In this document: piece by piece, positions 43,514 through 56,507 of the stretch
How the letters are laid out: every line of letters starts with the position of its first letter
Position numbering within the stretch: the stretch's first letter is position 1
Origin: Zygnema cylindricum
Lineage: Eukaryota; Streptophyta; Zygnematophyceae; Zygnematales; Zygnemataceae
Length of the DNA: 64,000 nt
NCBI GenBank assembly: GCA_037447655.1
Contig: JBBHKE010000213.1
Location: 1-64,000, forward strand
Direction: 5' to 3'
Position numbers and translations under genes: made by a program
Notes under the pieces: generated by a model
What the model was told of the DNA's origin: nothing
Seen by the model: only the letters and a program-made list of their open reading frames with translations
The model's database searches: none

Positions 43514-44320
43514 TGGGAATTGCTAATCGCAGAGACGATTTTTGCTGTTTGCAAGTAGTTGTCATAAATTGTACATTTGAAGTACAATTTCGTACAGGCT
43601 ACGTACCTTTAAGTTCATATCTGACGGTCAATCCGTCAAACAAATTTGACTGGCGAAATATTGTACTTGCGGTTAAAAAAGTGTCGCGCTTGCAAACGTC
43701 GACCGCCATAAAAAAAAAAAAACAATTCACACGGCTGACGGAGGTTTTCTGTAACAAAACTGCGGCAACCACATATAAATATAATGGCTGCGCGCAGGTA
43801 GTTTATCATTTCACGTTAGCCGCAAAAATGAAATCAACTCGTCGTCACGTCCACCGTGGACGTGACGAAATGTCATTTTAGTTTTATCGATTTTTATACG
43901 CGGGTACGCTTTTTTATTTTGTACGAAGTTTATTTCATTTCGTGCGAGTTTACACAAGTTGTACGTCGTCCTTTAATATGTGTCCAAGTTCAATGTAACG
44001 GTTCGCGAGTTGATTTCATTTTTGCGATAAATCACTTGCGCGCAGCCATTTTATTTATTTGTGGTTGCCGCAATTTTGTTACAGTAAACCTGCGCCGGCC
44101 GTGTGAATTGTTATTTTTTTTATAATGGTCGACGTTTGCAAGCGCGACACTTTTTTAACCGCCGGTACAATATTCCGCCAGTCAAAGTTGTTTGAGGGAT
44201 TGATCGTCAGATATGAAGTTAAAGGTACGTAACCTGTACGAAACTGTACTACAAATGTACAATTTATGACAACTACCTGCGCGCAGCAAAAATTGTCTTT
44301 GCGATTAGCAATTCCCTATA
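43514..44320. mobile_element. Foldback element with ~320-bp inverted arms
   Basis: The left arm (about 43,514-43,832, starting GGGAATTGCTAATCGC) matches the reverse complement of about 44,006-44,320 with scattered differences and small indels. The loop contains a near-perfect 25-bp palindrome (43,842-43,866, GTCACGTCC mirrored around CCG). Long arms resemble foldback or Mutator-type elements. No clear target duplication was found. Confidence 0.75.
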
Positions 44321-44763
44321 TTTTAGTCGAAGCAAAACGGAAATTTATTTGTCCACACAACATGTGACTCGTAAAACCGCTGGTTTTTTTTTTTCACATT
44401 TTTTAGTTACTCCCGACTGCCTTTCCGTTTTGTTTGTGTTGGCCACGACAAAACATTTATGAGCCAATGGAGTCCAGTCATTTTTGTTTGGAGCCAAATT
44501 AAAGTTTAATTATTAAACGTCCAGATTTCCAAATATTAGTGTTGGTTTCCATAACGAAAAAGTCGAAAGCCAATTCGTGACGCCTTCAACTACGGTACGG
44601 CCATGGAGGTGATACAGTACGGTACAACACTGTACTTTACGGTACTATACTGTACTAAAGTACTTGATGACTTGTAGTTAGGTACTTCGTGTTGTAGCTC
44701 GAAATATTTTTCTCATCCCTCTACCTCGCAAAAGTTTCGACTGGCGGACAGGTTTGTAGACTA
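44321..44763. other. Gene-free stretch
   Basis: Contains repeated TACGGTACTATACTGTAC-like palindromic words (44,590-44,680). No gene seen. Confidence 0.4.
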
Positions 44764-44980
44764 CACCGCCAATCGCTATTAGCGTTGTGTACGCTAATCC
44801 CGTCCCGCTTTATTTTTAATTATTCTCAAATATAATTATTCATACTATTTAAAAATAACCCTAATTCCAAATTAGAGTAAACGATTTCTTCGAAAAATTC
44901 CAAATTCCCAATTAGGGTAAACCACGCTAATTATTTGTATACGCTAAAAGAAACTTCTACGCTAATAGCGATTGGCGGTG
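44764..44980. mobile_element. MITE, family CACCGCCAATCG, intact
   Basis: 217 bp, both termini clean, flanked by TA (44,762-44,763 and 44,981-44,982). Nearly the same sequence as 770-986, so both derive from a recently active source. Confidence 0.87.
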
Positions 44981-44982
44981 TA

Positions 44983-45203
44983 AACCATGTATTGCTATTA
45001 GGGTTAATGCTTTTTTTGCCACTCAAAACATTTTTTCTCCATGCACAACAATCGATCTGTCAATCTGACGGTTGCGGTTGAAATCTAAGATTCTCAAATT
45101 CCATTTGGCTGTCTCAAATTGAATATTGGACAATTGTGTATGGAAAAAATATGTTTTAAGTGGCGGAAAAAATATCAGCATTAATAGCGATACAGGGTGT
45201 AGC
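44983..45203. mobile_element. Diverged MITE related to 15,973-16,189
   Basis: Shares 'tttgccactcaaaacatttt', 'gacggttgcggttgaaatc' and 'atgttttaagtggc' words and degenerate mirrored ends. Older than the copy in the lipase intron. Confidence 0.6.
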
Positions 45204-46391
45204 ATGTGAATGTTAGGGTTTGGCTTTCGCGGAAGAGATTTTGGCTTTGAAGCGCTATTTTTACGCCGTGAAGTAAAACAATTTGAATTTGAATTTGAAT
45301 CTGACGGCAGGAAATAGTGAATACAGTACTGTACGCCTATACCTTTGGCTTCTGACAACCGACTGAATATCGTACGACCGGCTTCACCAAGGGTAACAGT
45401 TTTCGCTGACCGGATTTTTGCTTGGCGCAAGAACTTAAGTCATATGCCTGCGAAATTACATTACCGTGCACTAAATTACTGGACAGTACAGTAATGTACA
45501 TGTACTGTACTGTACAGTACACCGTCAATCGCTATTAGAGTATATAACGCCAATTCGGTGCCCTTTTTTCAAAAAAAAAAAATCTCAAATGCGATCCATA
45601 ATTCTATTTTTTTCCATTATTCTAATTAGGGTATTTTTTCAATTAGCGTACAATTGGAAGTACATTGCAATGGAAATAGTATGAGGTACGGACAGGCTAT
45701 CTCCGTATGAAATGGTACTTTTTGATTTACAAAGGCATAAATAGACATTTAACATTATTGCGCACACATGTGAATGTGCACTGGAAGAAAGAGACGCAAA
45801 CTCGTAGACAAAAATCACGTTCTCATATGTTCGTCTTTCGACCGTGTGAACAGAACGACGGCGTACGAATTGTCAGGTTTTGTACGGATACACATATTAA
45901 TGTAGACATCGAACGGGCGGGTATCTATTATTCAGGACAACCCAAATTACAATTAGGGATTAATTAGTATATATATATATTATTTAAAAAAAAAAAAATC
46001 CCGATTAGTGTTAATAACACTAATTTTGTTTTTAATATTTCTTTACTCTAATAGCGATTGACGGGACTATGTTATCCGTACATACATTTTAACTGTAATC
46101 GAAAACTTAACGGATAAAGAGAACATTCGCGGTCGTCACGGCTTTTGCCGACCCAATGTGTACAATCAGACGGGCCGCCAAAACGTTTTGCCTACATAAA
46201 CGCCAAAAATCACATTCACTCTTGAACACATAGATGTTTCATTCGTACTATGCGCACGGTAAAGTATTTTGAAAAATAATGCATATGCGCATTATTAAAA
46301 ATTTCACATTTTTTAAAATGCGTTGACCGGATTTGACTTATTAATAAAATAAAAACTTGAAACATTTAATCATAAATAATACTACAACTTA
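45204..46391. other. Gene-free stretch with GTAC palindromes
   Basis: 45,480-45,525 is a cluster of TACTGTAC/GTACATGTAC palindromes, followed by a CACCGTCAATCGCTATTAG terminus at about 45,520. Remaining sequence unassigned. Confidence 0.45.
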
Positions 46392-46943
46392 GGGTATGTG
46401 CTCATGTATTAAACTACAGGTTTTATTTGTCATTTTACTACAAAATTCAGTCCCTAACGAGGAAATCTCATTTTGGCGGTTTCAAATTTTTGACCAACGG
46501 GCACGCGAACGAGCTCAGGATAAAACTTTATCAAAAATCATCTAGCAATTTGATACTAGTTAAATTATAACCCTGACAGCAAATGAAAAACGTTCACGAA
46601 GGCGTCACACGAGCTAAAGTTTTAGAACAGAGAAGAATACTCACTATTTTTTTTTGTTACGTTCATATTGGTACTGTTAAAATAGTGTTAGTTACTAATT
46701 TCAAATGTTTTTAAATAGTGTAGCATTCGAAATGTGTCAGTCCGTACTAAATCTTGTAATTATTTTGTACAAACATACAAAATAAGTGTCAGATAAATGC
46801 GTCGACAGTGGAAATTGAGTGCGTTACACGGAAAATCGCACGCAGATTTCATCCCAAGTCATAAAGACGAGGAAAAATTGCGAAAACTTGCTCTCACATG
46901 TTGAAGCGTCGAAAATGTGAACACAGGCTATTGTGGCTTACCC
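46392..46943. mobile_element. Harbinger-like element, uninterrupted relative of 22,601
   Basis: 552 bp. Left end GGGTATGTGCTCATG preceded by TTA, right end mirrored as GGGTAAGCCAC. The inner sequence GCACTCAATTT...CTGTCGACGC on the - strand is the empty-site version of the hAT insertion site at 22,904. Non-coding. Confidence 0.68.
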
Positions 46944-47633
46944 AACAAACATAGGAACGCGCATCGGTTTCTTCACTCAAATATATATTCACGTTGTACT
47001 TTAAATATTCTTTTGAAAATTCTGTGTATTACATCCGTACATATTTTCCGTAAATAGAAAGTATACGAAATTTACGAAAAGTTCAAAAAAACGCAAAAAA
47101 TAATGCGTAATCGTCAAATTTTCAAAAATTTAACAAATAAAACATCTATGCTTGAACACATTTGTAATCATAGCTTCTAAATGGTTGGCGCCTGACAGTC
47201 AGAGCTACACTAAACAAAATGCAATTCGTCTGATCATGCACGTGCGAGGCAAGAGTCCTCATTTCGAAACGTGTACCCTGGACGAAAAAACTTCAGTATA
47301 TGTTCGACAAGTGACCGAAAGACATGCCCGCCCAGGGAAGTACGTTAGAGACTTCCGTTTTGATGGAGTTCGTCAGCGAATCTAAAGATATGACTTTATA
47401 AGAGTTTGGAGTTTTGGACAATAACGGAAAAAGAAAGCGCGTGGCAAGCATTTCAAAAGTACAAACACGTCCAAATACTACAAGTGTTGCACATTGCAAT
47501 AAAATACACCGTGAAATGAAATTAGAGTAAACAAATAAAAAGTAAAAAACAAAAATAAAAAATAGAGTTATGAAAGCAATTATGTGATAAAACCATTTCA
47601 CAGAGGAAGTTTACTCTAATTTATAGTGTTGGT
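46944..47633. other. Gene-free stretch
   Basis: Two short open frames (47,152-47,385 + and 47,293-47,601 -) without a recognised domain. The end (47,505-47,633) has CACCG-type MITE words (CACCGTGAAATGAAATTAG, then TTTACTCTAATTTA). Confidence 0.4.
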
Positions 47634-48420
47634 ATCGGTAAAAAATTGATCATGATAACACCGATACCGATAGTTATCGGTTATCGAACCGTCAAAGGTT
47701 CCGATATATTGGTCCGAGACAAACAAATTCTATATCGCATATAACTTTAAGAAATATAGTATGCATACAATAGTAATTATAATATACTGTATTCTAGTAT
47801 TTACTTTATAAAGCGTAGTATACCACGTGTAGTAATTTGTTCCGTAAGTTGTTTAACTGGAATTTATCACGGATAGCGCGGCACATATACGTTGACAAAT
47901 TTTAAAAAATAGTTTATAGTTATAAATTCATAGTACCGAAACGAACAAAATAAATCACATTGTAAATTTGTAAAATCATTTTTTTTTAAACCATACGAAC
48001 AAACAAACAAAACAGACATACAAGTTTGTTATACTTCCTCCATTAACTGCCATTTATAAGAAAATAATAGTCAAAAGGACATTTTAGAAGAGGTACCCTA
48101 GTAAACCCCCCTTAATTTAGAAATAATGAAGGAAATATTGCGATTTTTTACCGAAATCGGGGGAAGGGGGTTCGCGGCGCGTTCGGGGAATAACAGGTAC
48201 AATTTAGTGTGTTAGTCGTACATTTATCTGTACGGTCCGTACAGATATTGCCAATAATTATCGATATCGGTTTTATCACCAATAACGACTGATAAATATT
48301 GGGTATTTATCGGCGATATAATCGATAACGATATATATCGTTACCAATATATCGATTATAAGCTACTCGGAAAAAGACCCCTATCGGTTATCCACAAATC
48401 CTTACCTTTACAAATTTATC
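47634..48420. mobile_element. Degenerate hAT-like element
   Basis: Starts TAGTGTTGGTATCGG and has the family's CGATAACGATATAT subterminal words. The right end is eroded ('tccttacctttacaaattt'), so the boundary is approximate. It sits inside MITE-like sequence, as the copy at 41,872 does. Confidence 0.6.
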
Positions 48421-51400
48421 AATAACTCTAATTTGGGGCACATAGTATCTATACTGTAAGTGAGGTATATGTACAAAATTTGACAAAATGTACAGTTTCA
48501 CGTCATTTGACGTTTGCACCACGCGGTATGTTAAAACACAGTTACATGATAAGAACCTGTATTAAATAATTATTTATACATTTTATTTAATAAAATACAT
48601 TTTTGGACGGGTATACACCGACTGTACGCCACACTATTTAAAACGGTAGTGTATTATAGTTATTAACGTTCATTCAAAAATGACCTTAAATACACTATAA
48701 AATAATTTATAATTATATACTTTATTTACTCTGATAGATTCAAAAGTCGGGGTGACGGATTTAGTGTTCATAACTCTTATTACGATTTGCGATGTAGCGT
48801 CAATAACGCTAGTTTGACGCCCCCAAATTTTGACGATCAAACCTAAAATACAACTACTATTTCTTTATTATTACGTTAATATAAGTGCATTACTGTTTGA
48901 TTAGCGTTAATAAAGTTAATTTCAATTGTAAAAGGTGCCAATCTATGTCGTATAAACGTTCAGAATAAGTGTTTGATAAAGGCGACGACTTGGAAAAGCT
49001 CCCTCGAGTTTAATATCTAGTCGTAAAAAAAAAAGGGAAAATTTCAAGAACTTGTTATTACTTTCACCCATGTTTAAGCGTCGAATATGTGAAAATAGAT
49101 GGTCGCGGCTACAATATGGGAACGTGTATCCAGATTAGTGTTTGGTGGATAAATTTTGCGTTAATTTTTGTTGATGCCAACCTTTGAACTTAAAATACAG
49201 ATAATAACATTAATTGTTTTTCTACACTTATAACGACTTATGGTGAAGTGTTACGGTCAAGTTCCATCGGACGGAAAGCGAGGTTGTTGACAAAAATAGG
49301 GACCTCTCCGTACTACGTCGTACCACTTATTTTGTCTCTAACGGCGAACAACATTAGAGAGAATTTAAACATTTCCCAGTAATGGTTCGTAAGAATGACC
49401 GTTGGATAGTTATTCCCAAAACACTCCCTTCAATTTTGTACATAAGTGGCAACCATAGAGAGTTGGGAGGTGGGTTGTCAGCTACAAGAATTGAATATTT
49501 GTTTGTTAGCGAAGATTCTCCGTACTACTTTCAGAGCATTCCTATGTAAAAATATTAAATCGTTACTTAAGATTGTGACGGATGTAGACGTGGGTGTAAT
49601 TTTATGACGGTTGTAGACAATTACAAAATAGCAACAATTAACGACATTTACAAACAGCAACGGTTGTAGACGCCTAACTACTTATGACATTATAGATGTT
49701 TAGGATTTATGACATTTGATGTCATGCTGAAATTATGACAGCGTCGACCTTTCAATTTCTTAAACTTTTCGCCATGGTTTCTCAGTTTTGTTTGTTAGTC
49801 TTTTCTCACACTACTTGCCATAAAAATACGCCCAAAGATATTAAAAAGAAATCATTTTTAGAGTTTTTTTGTTTGATACCATTATTGACGTTTTCCTTTG
49901 CATGAATTGTGAGATAGGCGAAGTAATGGGGGAGGGAGAGAGAGAGGTGCTTTCACGAAATTCAATTTTTGGAAATGTCGTCCGTTGGTCGAGACCCCCT
50001 CCACGCCCCCTGTACAAAAAAAAACGCACGAAAAAAAAAGCACAGGCTGGAAACGTGCATCAAGTTTTTTTTTGTACTCCGCTCACCAAAATTGTCAAAA
50101 ATTTCCGACACATGCAACAACATTTGCCTATTCGCTCACCTCATGGAATTTTATATAAAATCATCTTGTGAGGTGATTTTACATAAAGTTTCAAGATGAG
50201 CCTGAAGGACGCGAAAGTGGGTCGAAATGCGTTAGACGACAAACTGCATTACATATAAAGTTTCAAGGTAACGCAACTTCTACAGTGGTAATTTCATTTT
50301 TTTTTGGTATGGCTGCGAATTTTCACGTTTTTTTTTAAGTTATGGAAGAAAACGACAGATAATAACTGTAACTTTAGCACATGGGTAAAGTGCCCTTTGC
50401 TAACGTGAACCACTCATTTAGAAAACGTGGTTTACAAGGTATACCTGACTGAACATCGTTAAAAATGTAGCAGCCCGTAATGTTGGCCGTACAATTACAG
50501 AATTTCCTGATGGAAACATAGGCCTTAACCGTTTCGACGACCGTTGAAACGGTTGCTGGTTTAAAGGGGTCCTGTACCGTTCAAAACCAACGATGCTTAC
50601 GGTGGCAACGTTAGGAAATTACGAAAATCAACGTCAGAATGGATTGCGTAATCGCGACGCCAGCAAATTGGTGCCTTTGGTCCTACAATCCACGCATTGA
50701 GTACGCCGATTTATCGATTTCAAACAAATGTCCATCGTAACGAGAGCCTGTCATTTACTCTGTCGTTTATAACAACAATGATAGCGGAAATAGAATCAAT
50801 TATCCGATAAGGCAGTTTCCCGCAAATTAAACGCAGCCGCGTGTATATACGCAGGGGTGTAAACTCGGGCAATGCTGAAAGTTTTAGAAAAGTGAACACA
50901 AAAAAAAGAAACGCAAAAAGTCTCGGACCAGGTCTCTTTAAAATTTTACCGTGGGCTAGCCATTCACAATCGAAGAGGATTTTTTCAGAACTTTTATTTT
51001 CTTGTGTATTTTGTTTTTTTTTTTTCTTTTCCTTCCGGGGATCGTGCCATGTGACATCTCCAATGTCCACGTGCTCAAATTTTATTGGTCATATTCCTGA
51101 CGAAGAAGTGAGGTCGAATTTATTGTTCGGGAGGAAACGTGCTCGCGTGTTCTTTTGTCCTCTTGCGCTATTCGCAGCCTGTAGGAAAATCGCAGGTTGT
51201 TTGCCTGTCAGGAAGCACGCTACCAATGCCTCCAAGATTCATGTACGGACGTCGAAACTTCCTCTCACCATAACGTGCCTGCCTGCCTCTCACTTTTTCC
51301 TGGCTGTAACTCACACATTCGATACAGTATTTTGCGTGCGGTTTCCAATCACACGTTTCAGCAGCGGTCCAAAATTGCGGCGCCAACCGTCCATGTAAGT

Positions 51401-52990
51401 GACATGTTGTAACTGGCTGGCATATCAAACATGATACGACACGTGTGAAGGATCTTACTGGTGGTTGCGTGACACGCCGATCTATGCAGTGGCGCGTAAA
51501 ATCACAGTTTCTTAATCTACTGCCACTTATCGGAAGAAACTTGGCGGCCTCTGGATGGTTACATGCGAGGTCACAGTACGACACAGTACTAGAAAGTATG
51601 ATTTAGTACGAGACGGTACATCGCAGCTGTAAAAGCTTACTGGCTGAACATGTTTCCTGTTAGACAAGTTGCAGAGTATCGACGGTGGATGCTGAATGAC
51701 CTGGAAATCACATGGTTAATCTGACGGCCATCGTGCTGACAATGCATTGTTGAAAAGTCTCATTGCATTGTCACTGTCGATCTGGATATCTAACGGTCAA
51801 GATCATCTGTACCTGCTCTGAGAACATTCCCTGGTTCTTGTTAGGGTTTCCAGCCATCTTCAAATTGCTTTATTCCAGATTTGATGCCCTTCATTATCCT
51901 CCTGCCAAAACAGCAAGAAAGTCAATCCGTTTTCTTCCATTTAACAACAAGAAACTTTTGCAGGAAAAAAATATTCTTTCCAAGGAATCTTTACACCTTA
52001 GCCTTTGTTTCATCTGTTTTTTTGGTCCTAAAAACAGAAGCCTGCAGTTAACTAATATCTTCCTTCTTTTTAACTTTCATTTTAAACAAGAATCTTTGTT
52101 TGCAGTAATACTTGCAAGACGAAGGAACTTTTTCTCAACTTTTTTTTGGCAGCGTTTTTATTTTCTTGGATCAGTCTTTGTCCTTACAAAGTATATTCCC
52201 TACCTATATTTTCACACCTCCAGTCTCTAATTTTCACATATAAACTCCAGCAGGAATTTTTGGAACAATACTGTTATTTCAATTTTTCGAATAAGTCTTT
52301 TGTGACTTAAAAAAAAAAAAAAAACATATTATCGCAAAAAAGGTTCAATACATAGAAAAGAATAATCTGCAACCTTTTGGTTCACCATCAAGGCCTGTCC
52401 CTGGATGCAATAAAAGGTTGTTCCATCACTTTTAATCAATTTCCGCATTTTTTTCATGAGGTTTTCATCCATTTTCATTAATAGTCATCAATCTTTCACA
52501 ATTTTTCATCAATTTTCTTCATTTTTTCTTCATTTTCACCGCCAATAGCCATGATTAATTCGCAACTTTTTATCACTTATTAACATTTGTAGTATTATTC
52601 TTTGTGGTTTACATGGTAGTTTTTTGAATTAATTATTTTTTAATATGGAGATTGAAAAACATTCTAGTGTGTTTACAGATCACAAGTGGATAAGGGCTAG
52701 GATAGCTGAGTTTTTGTAAAATTTGGTAAATTATATAAGGAATTTCAAATGTTTGATTTACAGTTGATTCTTATGGATGCTTTATTGGTTCTGTTTTTAC
52801 CAATTAAAACCTTAGTGTTGGAAAGGTATACAAATACTGTATGTGGTTACCCTTAATTGCACCCATTTTAATATGTTCCAAGGACGTTTAAAATTATGTA
52901 GTACGATATTAAACAAGTTATTAACACGGTAGAGTAAGCTAATCTAGTGATTCCAGACCTTAGTACTATTGTTCCAGATCTTAGCAGATT
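48421..52990. other. Gene-free transposon-derived stretch
   Basis: 48,957-49,110 is a faint relative of the 46,392 element ('aagtgtttgataaaggcgacgacttggaaa'). 50,840-51,600 has overlapping open frames on both strands with no recognisable domain, and 51,763-52,230 another. 52,240-52,980 is AT-rich. I see no supported gene. Confidence 0.45.
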
Positions 52991-53014
52991 AGTATTATTG
53001 TTGGAAAGTTTGCT

Positions 53015-53275
53015 TTGTCTCTCTCTCTCTTCCCCTCCCTCTTTCTCTCCCTCACTCTCTTTCAATGTCTTTCTCTCGTAGATTCTGGAATGTATGATTT
53101 TAGTTTCTCCATCTCTTTCACTAGTCTCTATTTTTTTTCTCCCCCTACGACATGCACAAACTCTGTTTCTTCTTCTCTGTCCCCTTTTGAATGTTTAATT
53201 TCTGTCTCTCTCTCTCATAGTCTTTCTCTTTTCTTCCCCGTTCTCTCTTTTTGTCTGTTTATCCCTAAATGCTGA
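53015..53275. repeat. CT-rich tract upstream of the S40 gene
   Basis: Repeated CTCTCTCTTTCTCC and TCTCTCTC units. May be part of an intron or 5' UTR of the S40 gene; open frames across it are low complexity. Confidence 0.7.
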
Positions 53276-53827
53276 CTCTAGTCATTATTTTTCTGACTTA
53301 CTCTATTTTCATTAAATAATTAATACTTCAATTACTAAACAGCAATTGACAAATGTGAAGGGAGAAATAAAAGGAAATTTAAATCTGGATGGTATAGGTA
53401 TATTTCCGTTTCGCTTCTAATATTTGTAACTACTGAATAGTGAATTATCCCATGTATTTAATTTATGTTTTGGACACGGAGAGGAGAAGGTACAATATGA
53501 CCGCAATATTTTGTTGGTGTTAGATGGTCGGCGAGGGTTAACCAGCAAAATCAACTTTAAGTTGACCGCATTAATTTGAAATTGGCCCTTTTTAATGTTT
53601 AATTTACCCTCTTTGTTTTTTTTATTTTTTTTTGTTTGCAGAAATTGGTTCATTCGAACGGAACTGTTGGGATAGGGAAAAATCAAAAAAAGAGGCAAAA
53701 ATCTGTAAGGAGGGTTTTTTTTTCTTGGGCATTTTGGGGGTCTTATTTCCGTCTCCCTCTCTCTCTCTCCTCTCTCCTCTCTCCCCCCCCCACTCCAATT
53801 CTCTCTCTCTCTTTCCCCCCTCTCAAT

Positions 53828-54673
53828 ATGACGAATGTGAGAGAGAGAGCGACGAGGAGGACTCCATACTTTGATTTGTTAAGCTCCTCTTATTCGTCCA
53901 GGTCATCAGAGGTAGAGGGGGAGGAAGAGTTGAGAGAGGAAGATGTGTGGGGGGGTGGAGGGAGGGAGGTGGAGAACGAGGGGAGGGAGGGAGGAGAGGT
54001 CAGTCCATCGGAGAATAGGAACCATTCGAATAGTTTCAGGAGTAATAATAGTGGCTTTAGAGGAAATGCCTACGAAGGAACTGCCTGGGTGAACAGAGGA
54101 GATTATGACTCGAACGCGAATTCAATCTTTGATTCGCCGATTTATGATTCGTCTGCTCCAAGGGAAGACATTATTGGTGAAAAGGCGAGGGGTACAAATG
54201 GGATTGCAACAGCTGTCACACTTTCTCGGGTAACACCGCAGTTGACCTCGAATGGGATTGTGACGAATGTCACACCTTCTCGGGGAGATATCGGATCAGG
54301 AGCGCGGGGCACAAATGGGATCGCGACGAATATCACACCTTCTCGGGTAATACCACATATGGTCCCTTCTTCCACTTCTTCATTGGCGAATCTGAGGCAT
54401 CCAATGAGAAGACAATCGGCTCCAGTGAACGTCCCTGATTGGTCCAAAGTTTTCGGGAGTAGCATGACGAAGAAACCGGTGGAGGTAGAGGATCCGGTTT
54501 TCGATGAAGTCGAAGAGGGACTCATTGTTCCTCCTCACGAGATTTTGGCTCGAGAATATTCCCAAAGTGTTACTTTTTCGGTTTATGAGGGAGTGGGAAG
54601 GACTCTAAGGGGACGAGATTTGACAGGTGTCAGGACAGCTGTATTACGACAAACCGGTTTTCTGGATGCGTGA
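53828..54673 (+). CDS. S40-domain (senescence regulator, DUF584-type) protein, 3' exon
   Basis: The C-terminus carries the plant S40 signature in order: RRQSAPVNVPDWSKV, then VPPHEILARE, then FSVYEGVGRTLRGRDL and RTAVLRQTGF. S40 proteins are small, usually nuclear plant proteins linked to leaf senescence and stress; their molecular activity is unknown. From the ATG at 53,828 the product is 281 aa, longer than most family members because of a Glu/Gly/Arg-rich section and three internal repeats with NGI.T..T.SR (about residues 119-180). The true start is uncertain. A pyrimidine tract (53,727-53,826) and a candidate 63-nt exon (53,642-53,704, acceptor TTTGCAG, donor GTAAGG) could join in frame at 53,846, making the ATG at 53,828 intronic. 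The domain call is firm, the 5' structure is not. Confidence 0.82.
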   Translation: MTNVRERATRRTPYFDLLSSSYSSRSSEVEGEEELREEDVWGGGGREVENEGREGGEVSPSENRNHSNSFRSNNSGFRGNAYEGTAWVNRGDYDSNANSIFDSPIYDSSAPREDIIGEKARGTNGIATAVTLSRVTPQLTSNGIVTNVTPSRGDIGSGARGTNGIATNITPSRVIPHMVPSSTSSLANLRHPMRRQSAPVNVPDWSKVFGSSMTKKPVEVEDPVFDEVEEGLIVPPHEILAREYSQSVTFSVYEGVGRTLRGRDLTGVRTAVLRQTGFLDA

Positions 54674-56507
54674 GGGACGAGAAAATGGAAAAGACTGAAC
54701 CAGAAACAGAAAATAAAAATTATTGCGGGAATTTTTCTCTCATACTCTCTTGTTGTATCATTTTCAATCTAATTATACGAGAAGAAACTTTTGGTGCTTT
54801 TTTGGAGGTTCTCTCTGTCCATATCTCTGATCTTTGTCTCCCTGGATTCAGAGAATATTTTCAGTGAATTTCGAGAGTGATAGTTTCAGAATTGTACCAG
54901 GAGTCAAAACATTGAGATGCAAGAGGATGAGGGGGAGAGGGAGAGAGAGAAAAAAAAGGTAGGGGAGGTAGTGGATAGAAATTTACAAGTTCAAAAATCG
55001 GAAGTGGGCTGGTTATAAGGATATGAGGAAGGAGATAGTCACCTCTGAAAAAAAAAGAGGGGTATAAAAAACAACAAAAAAAGGGCAGGAATATCGATAA
55101 CCTTTGGGCCATGAGTTCCATGCTTCATTGGGGACTCAAATGTATTATGAGGAAAACGTTAAATGGTGGTTTTTTAGGGTTTTTAGGCTCTCAAAGCTAG
55201 TATATTAGCTTAAAGGAATCTTGTTTTTGGATAATGGATGTGACTTTTTTTGCAAATACTGAAACATTTTTCTGGGCTCAGAAAAGGGCGGTAACGATGT
55301 CCAGCCAACGAAGTTGCTACAAGTCTCGAGAGATGACTTTTTTTCGCGTTGGAAACGAATTGCAGGAGAAAACGCTAAAAAAATGCTTGAAAACACTTGT
55401 TAAAAGACAAAAAACGCTTAGGAAAGCTTGAGGAAGCTCAAATGTAGCTCAAAAACGGCTCGAGAAATGTTTGGAAAAAGCTCGGTGAATGCGCGAAAAG
55501 AGTTCCAGAGGCAAGAAAAAAGTTATCCGAGGTTTCCTTATCCAATTTTAGTTCCGAAAAGCTGTTAAACATGAAACTTTCTGAGTATAGTAGGGAAGGG
55601 AATGAAATCACCCCTTGTAAGCTATTATTGTCGTAATGCGAGAGGTTATCGGAATCGAAATTGAAATCGGTAAATTGAACAAAAACAACTTTACTTTTTT
55701 TTTTTTCTTTTTTGGATAGGAAATGTGCCCATTAGTATTGTTGGGTTTTGTATACGGACATTTTTTTTTGCTTTGCCTTATAAGAGCTTGAGGCATTCAG
55801 TTAGAGGTAGGGGATAGAGAGGTAGGAAGGGTGTAGAGTTTAGAGGTAAGGGTTACATATGACAATATGGACAAAATATGAAAACTGTTGTATTTTTTAT
55901 GCCTGAAGACAGGGCAATCCTTTTTTTTTCTGGTTGGCTAAAAAAAATAGATGATTATTGGTTGGTGTGTGTTGGACGTTTTGTTTTTTTGCTTTTTGTT
56001 TGTTTACATCTGGAGGACATTGTTTAGTGTTCTGAATTGATATAGTGTTTTTTTTTTTCTTTTCATGTAAGTGCATTTACTTATCTTGTGTTTACTTAGT
56101 GAGATGGTATTTGGTGGAAATTTCTATCAGTATATTATTCTTTTATTCCTTTTATTTTTTTTAGACAAATGGTGTACAATAATATCTATAGTTGTTGTTA
56201 ATTTACTCGGCCTGATGTTTTGTAATGTCCGAAGTTGTTTTATTTTGACATTTTCCATTGATGATGAATGTAGAATATTGTTATATGATGCGTAAATATA
56301 GCGTGAAAGAAAACAACTGGAATTGCTACTTATGGTTGGCTCTTCTGGTACTTAGAAAAAGTACTACATAGGTAGTAGGCTAACTAGTCCTTCGGTGTTG
56401 CTTTAGTGATTGTTGCTTTTTTTACCGTCTTTGTTTTTATTTCTTTATGTTCTTTAATTTGTTTTGTCTGTGTTAGTTTCTTTGTCGACCTGTTTAAAAA
56501 AAAAAAA
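54674..56507. other. Gene-free stretch after the S40 gene
   Basis: Probable 3' UTR at first, then AT-rich DNA with poly-T and poly-A runs. Only short open frames; no RNA gene recognised. Confidence 0.5.

Noticed and set aside
50841-51584. Overlapping 138- and 185-codon frames on opposite strands
   Set aside because: Composition unlike the real exons, no domains, contains a poly-T run and lies in a transposon island.
51763-52230. 155-codon + frame
   Set aside because: Hydrophobic AT-rich translation without a family motif or splice context.
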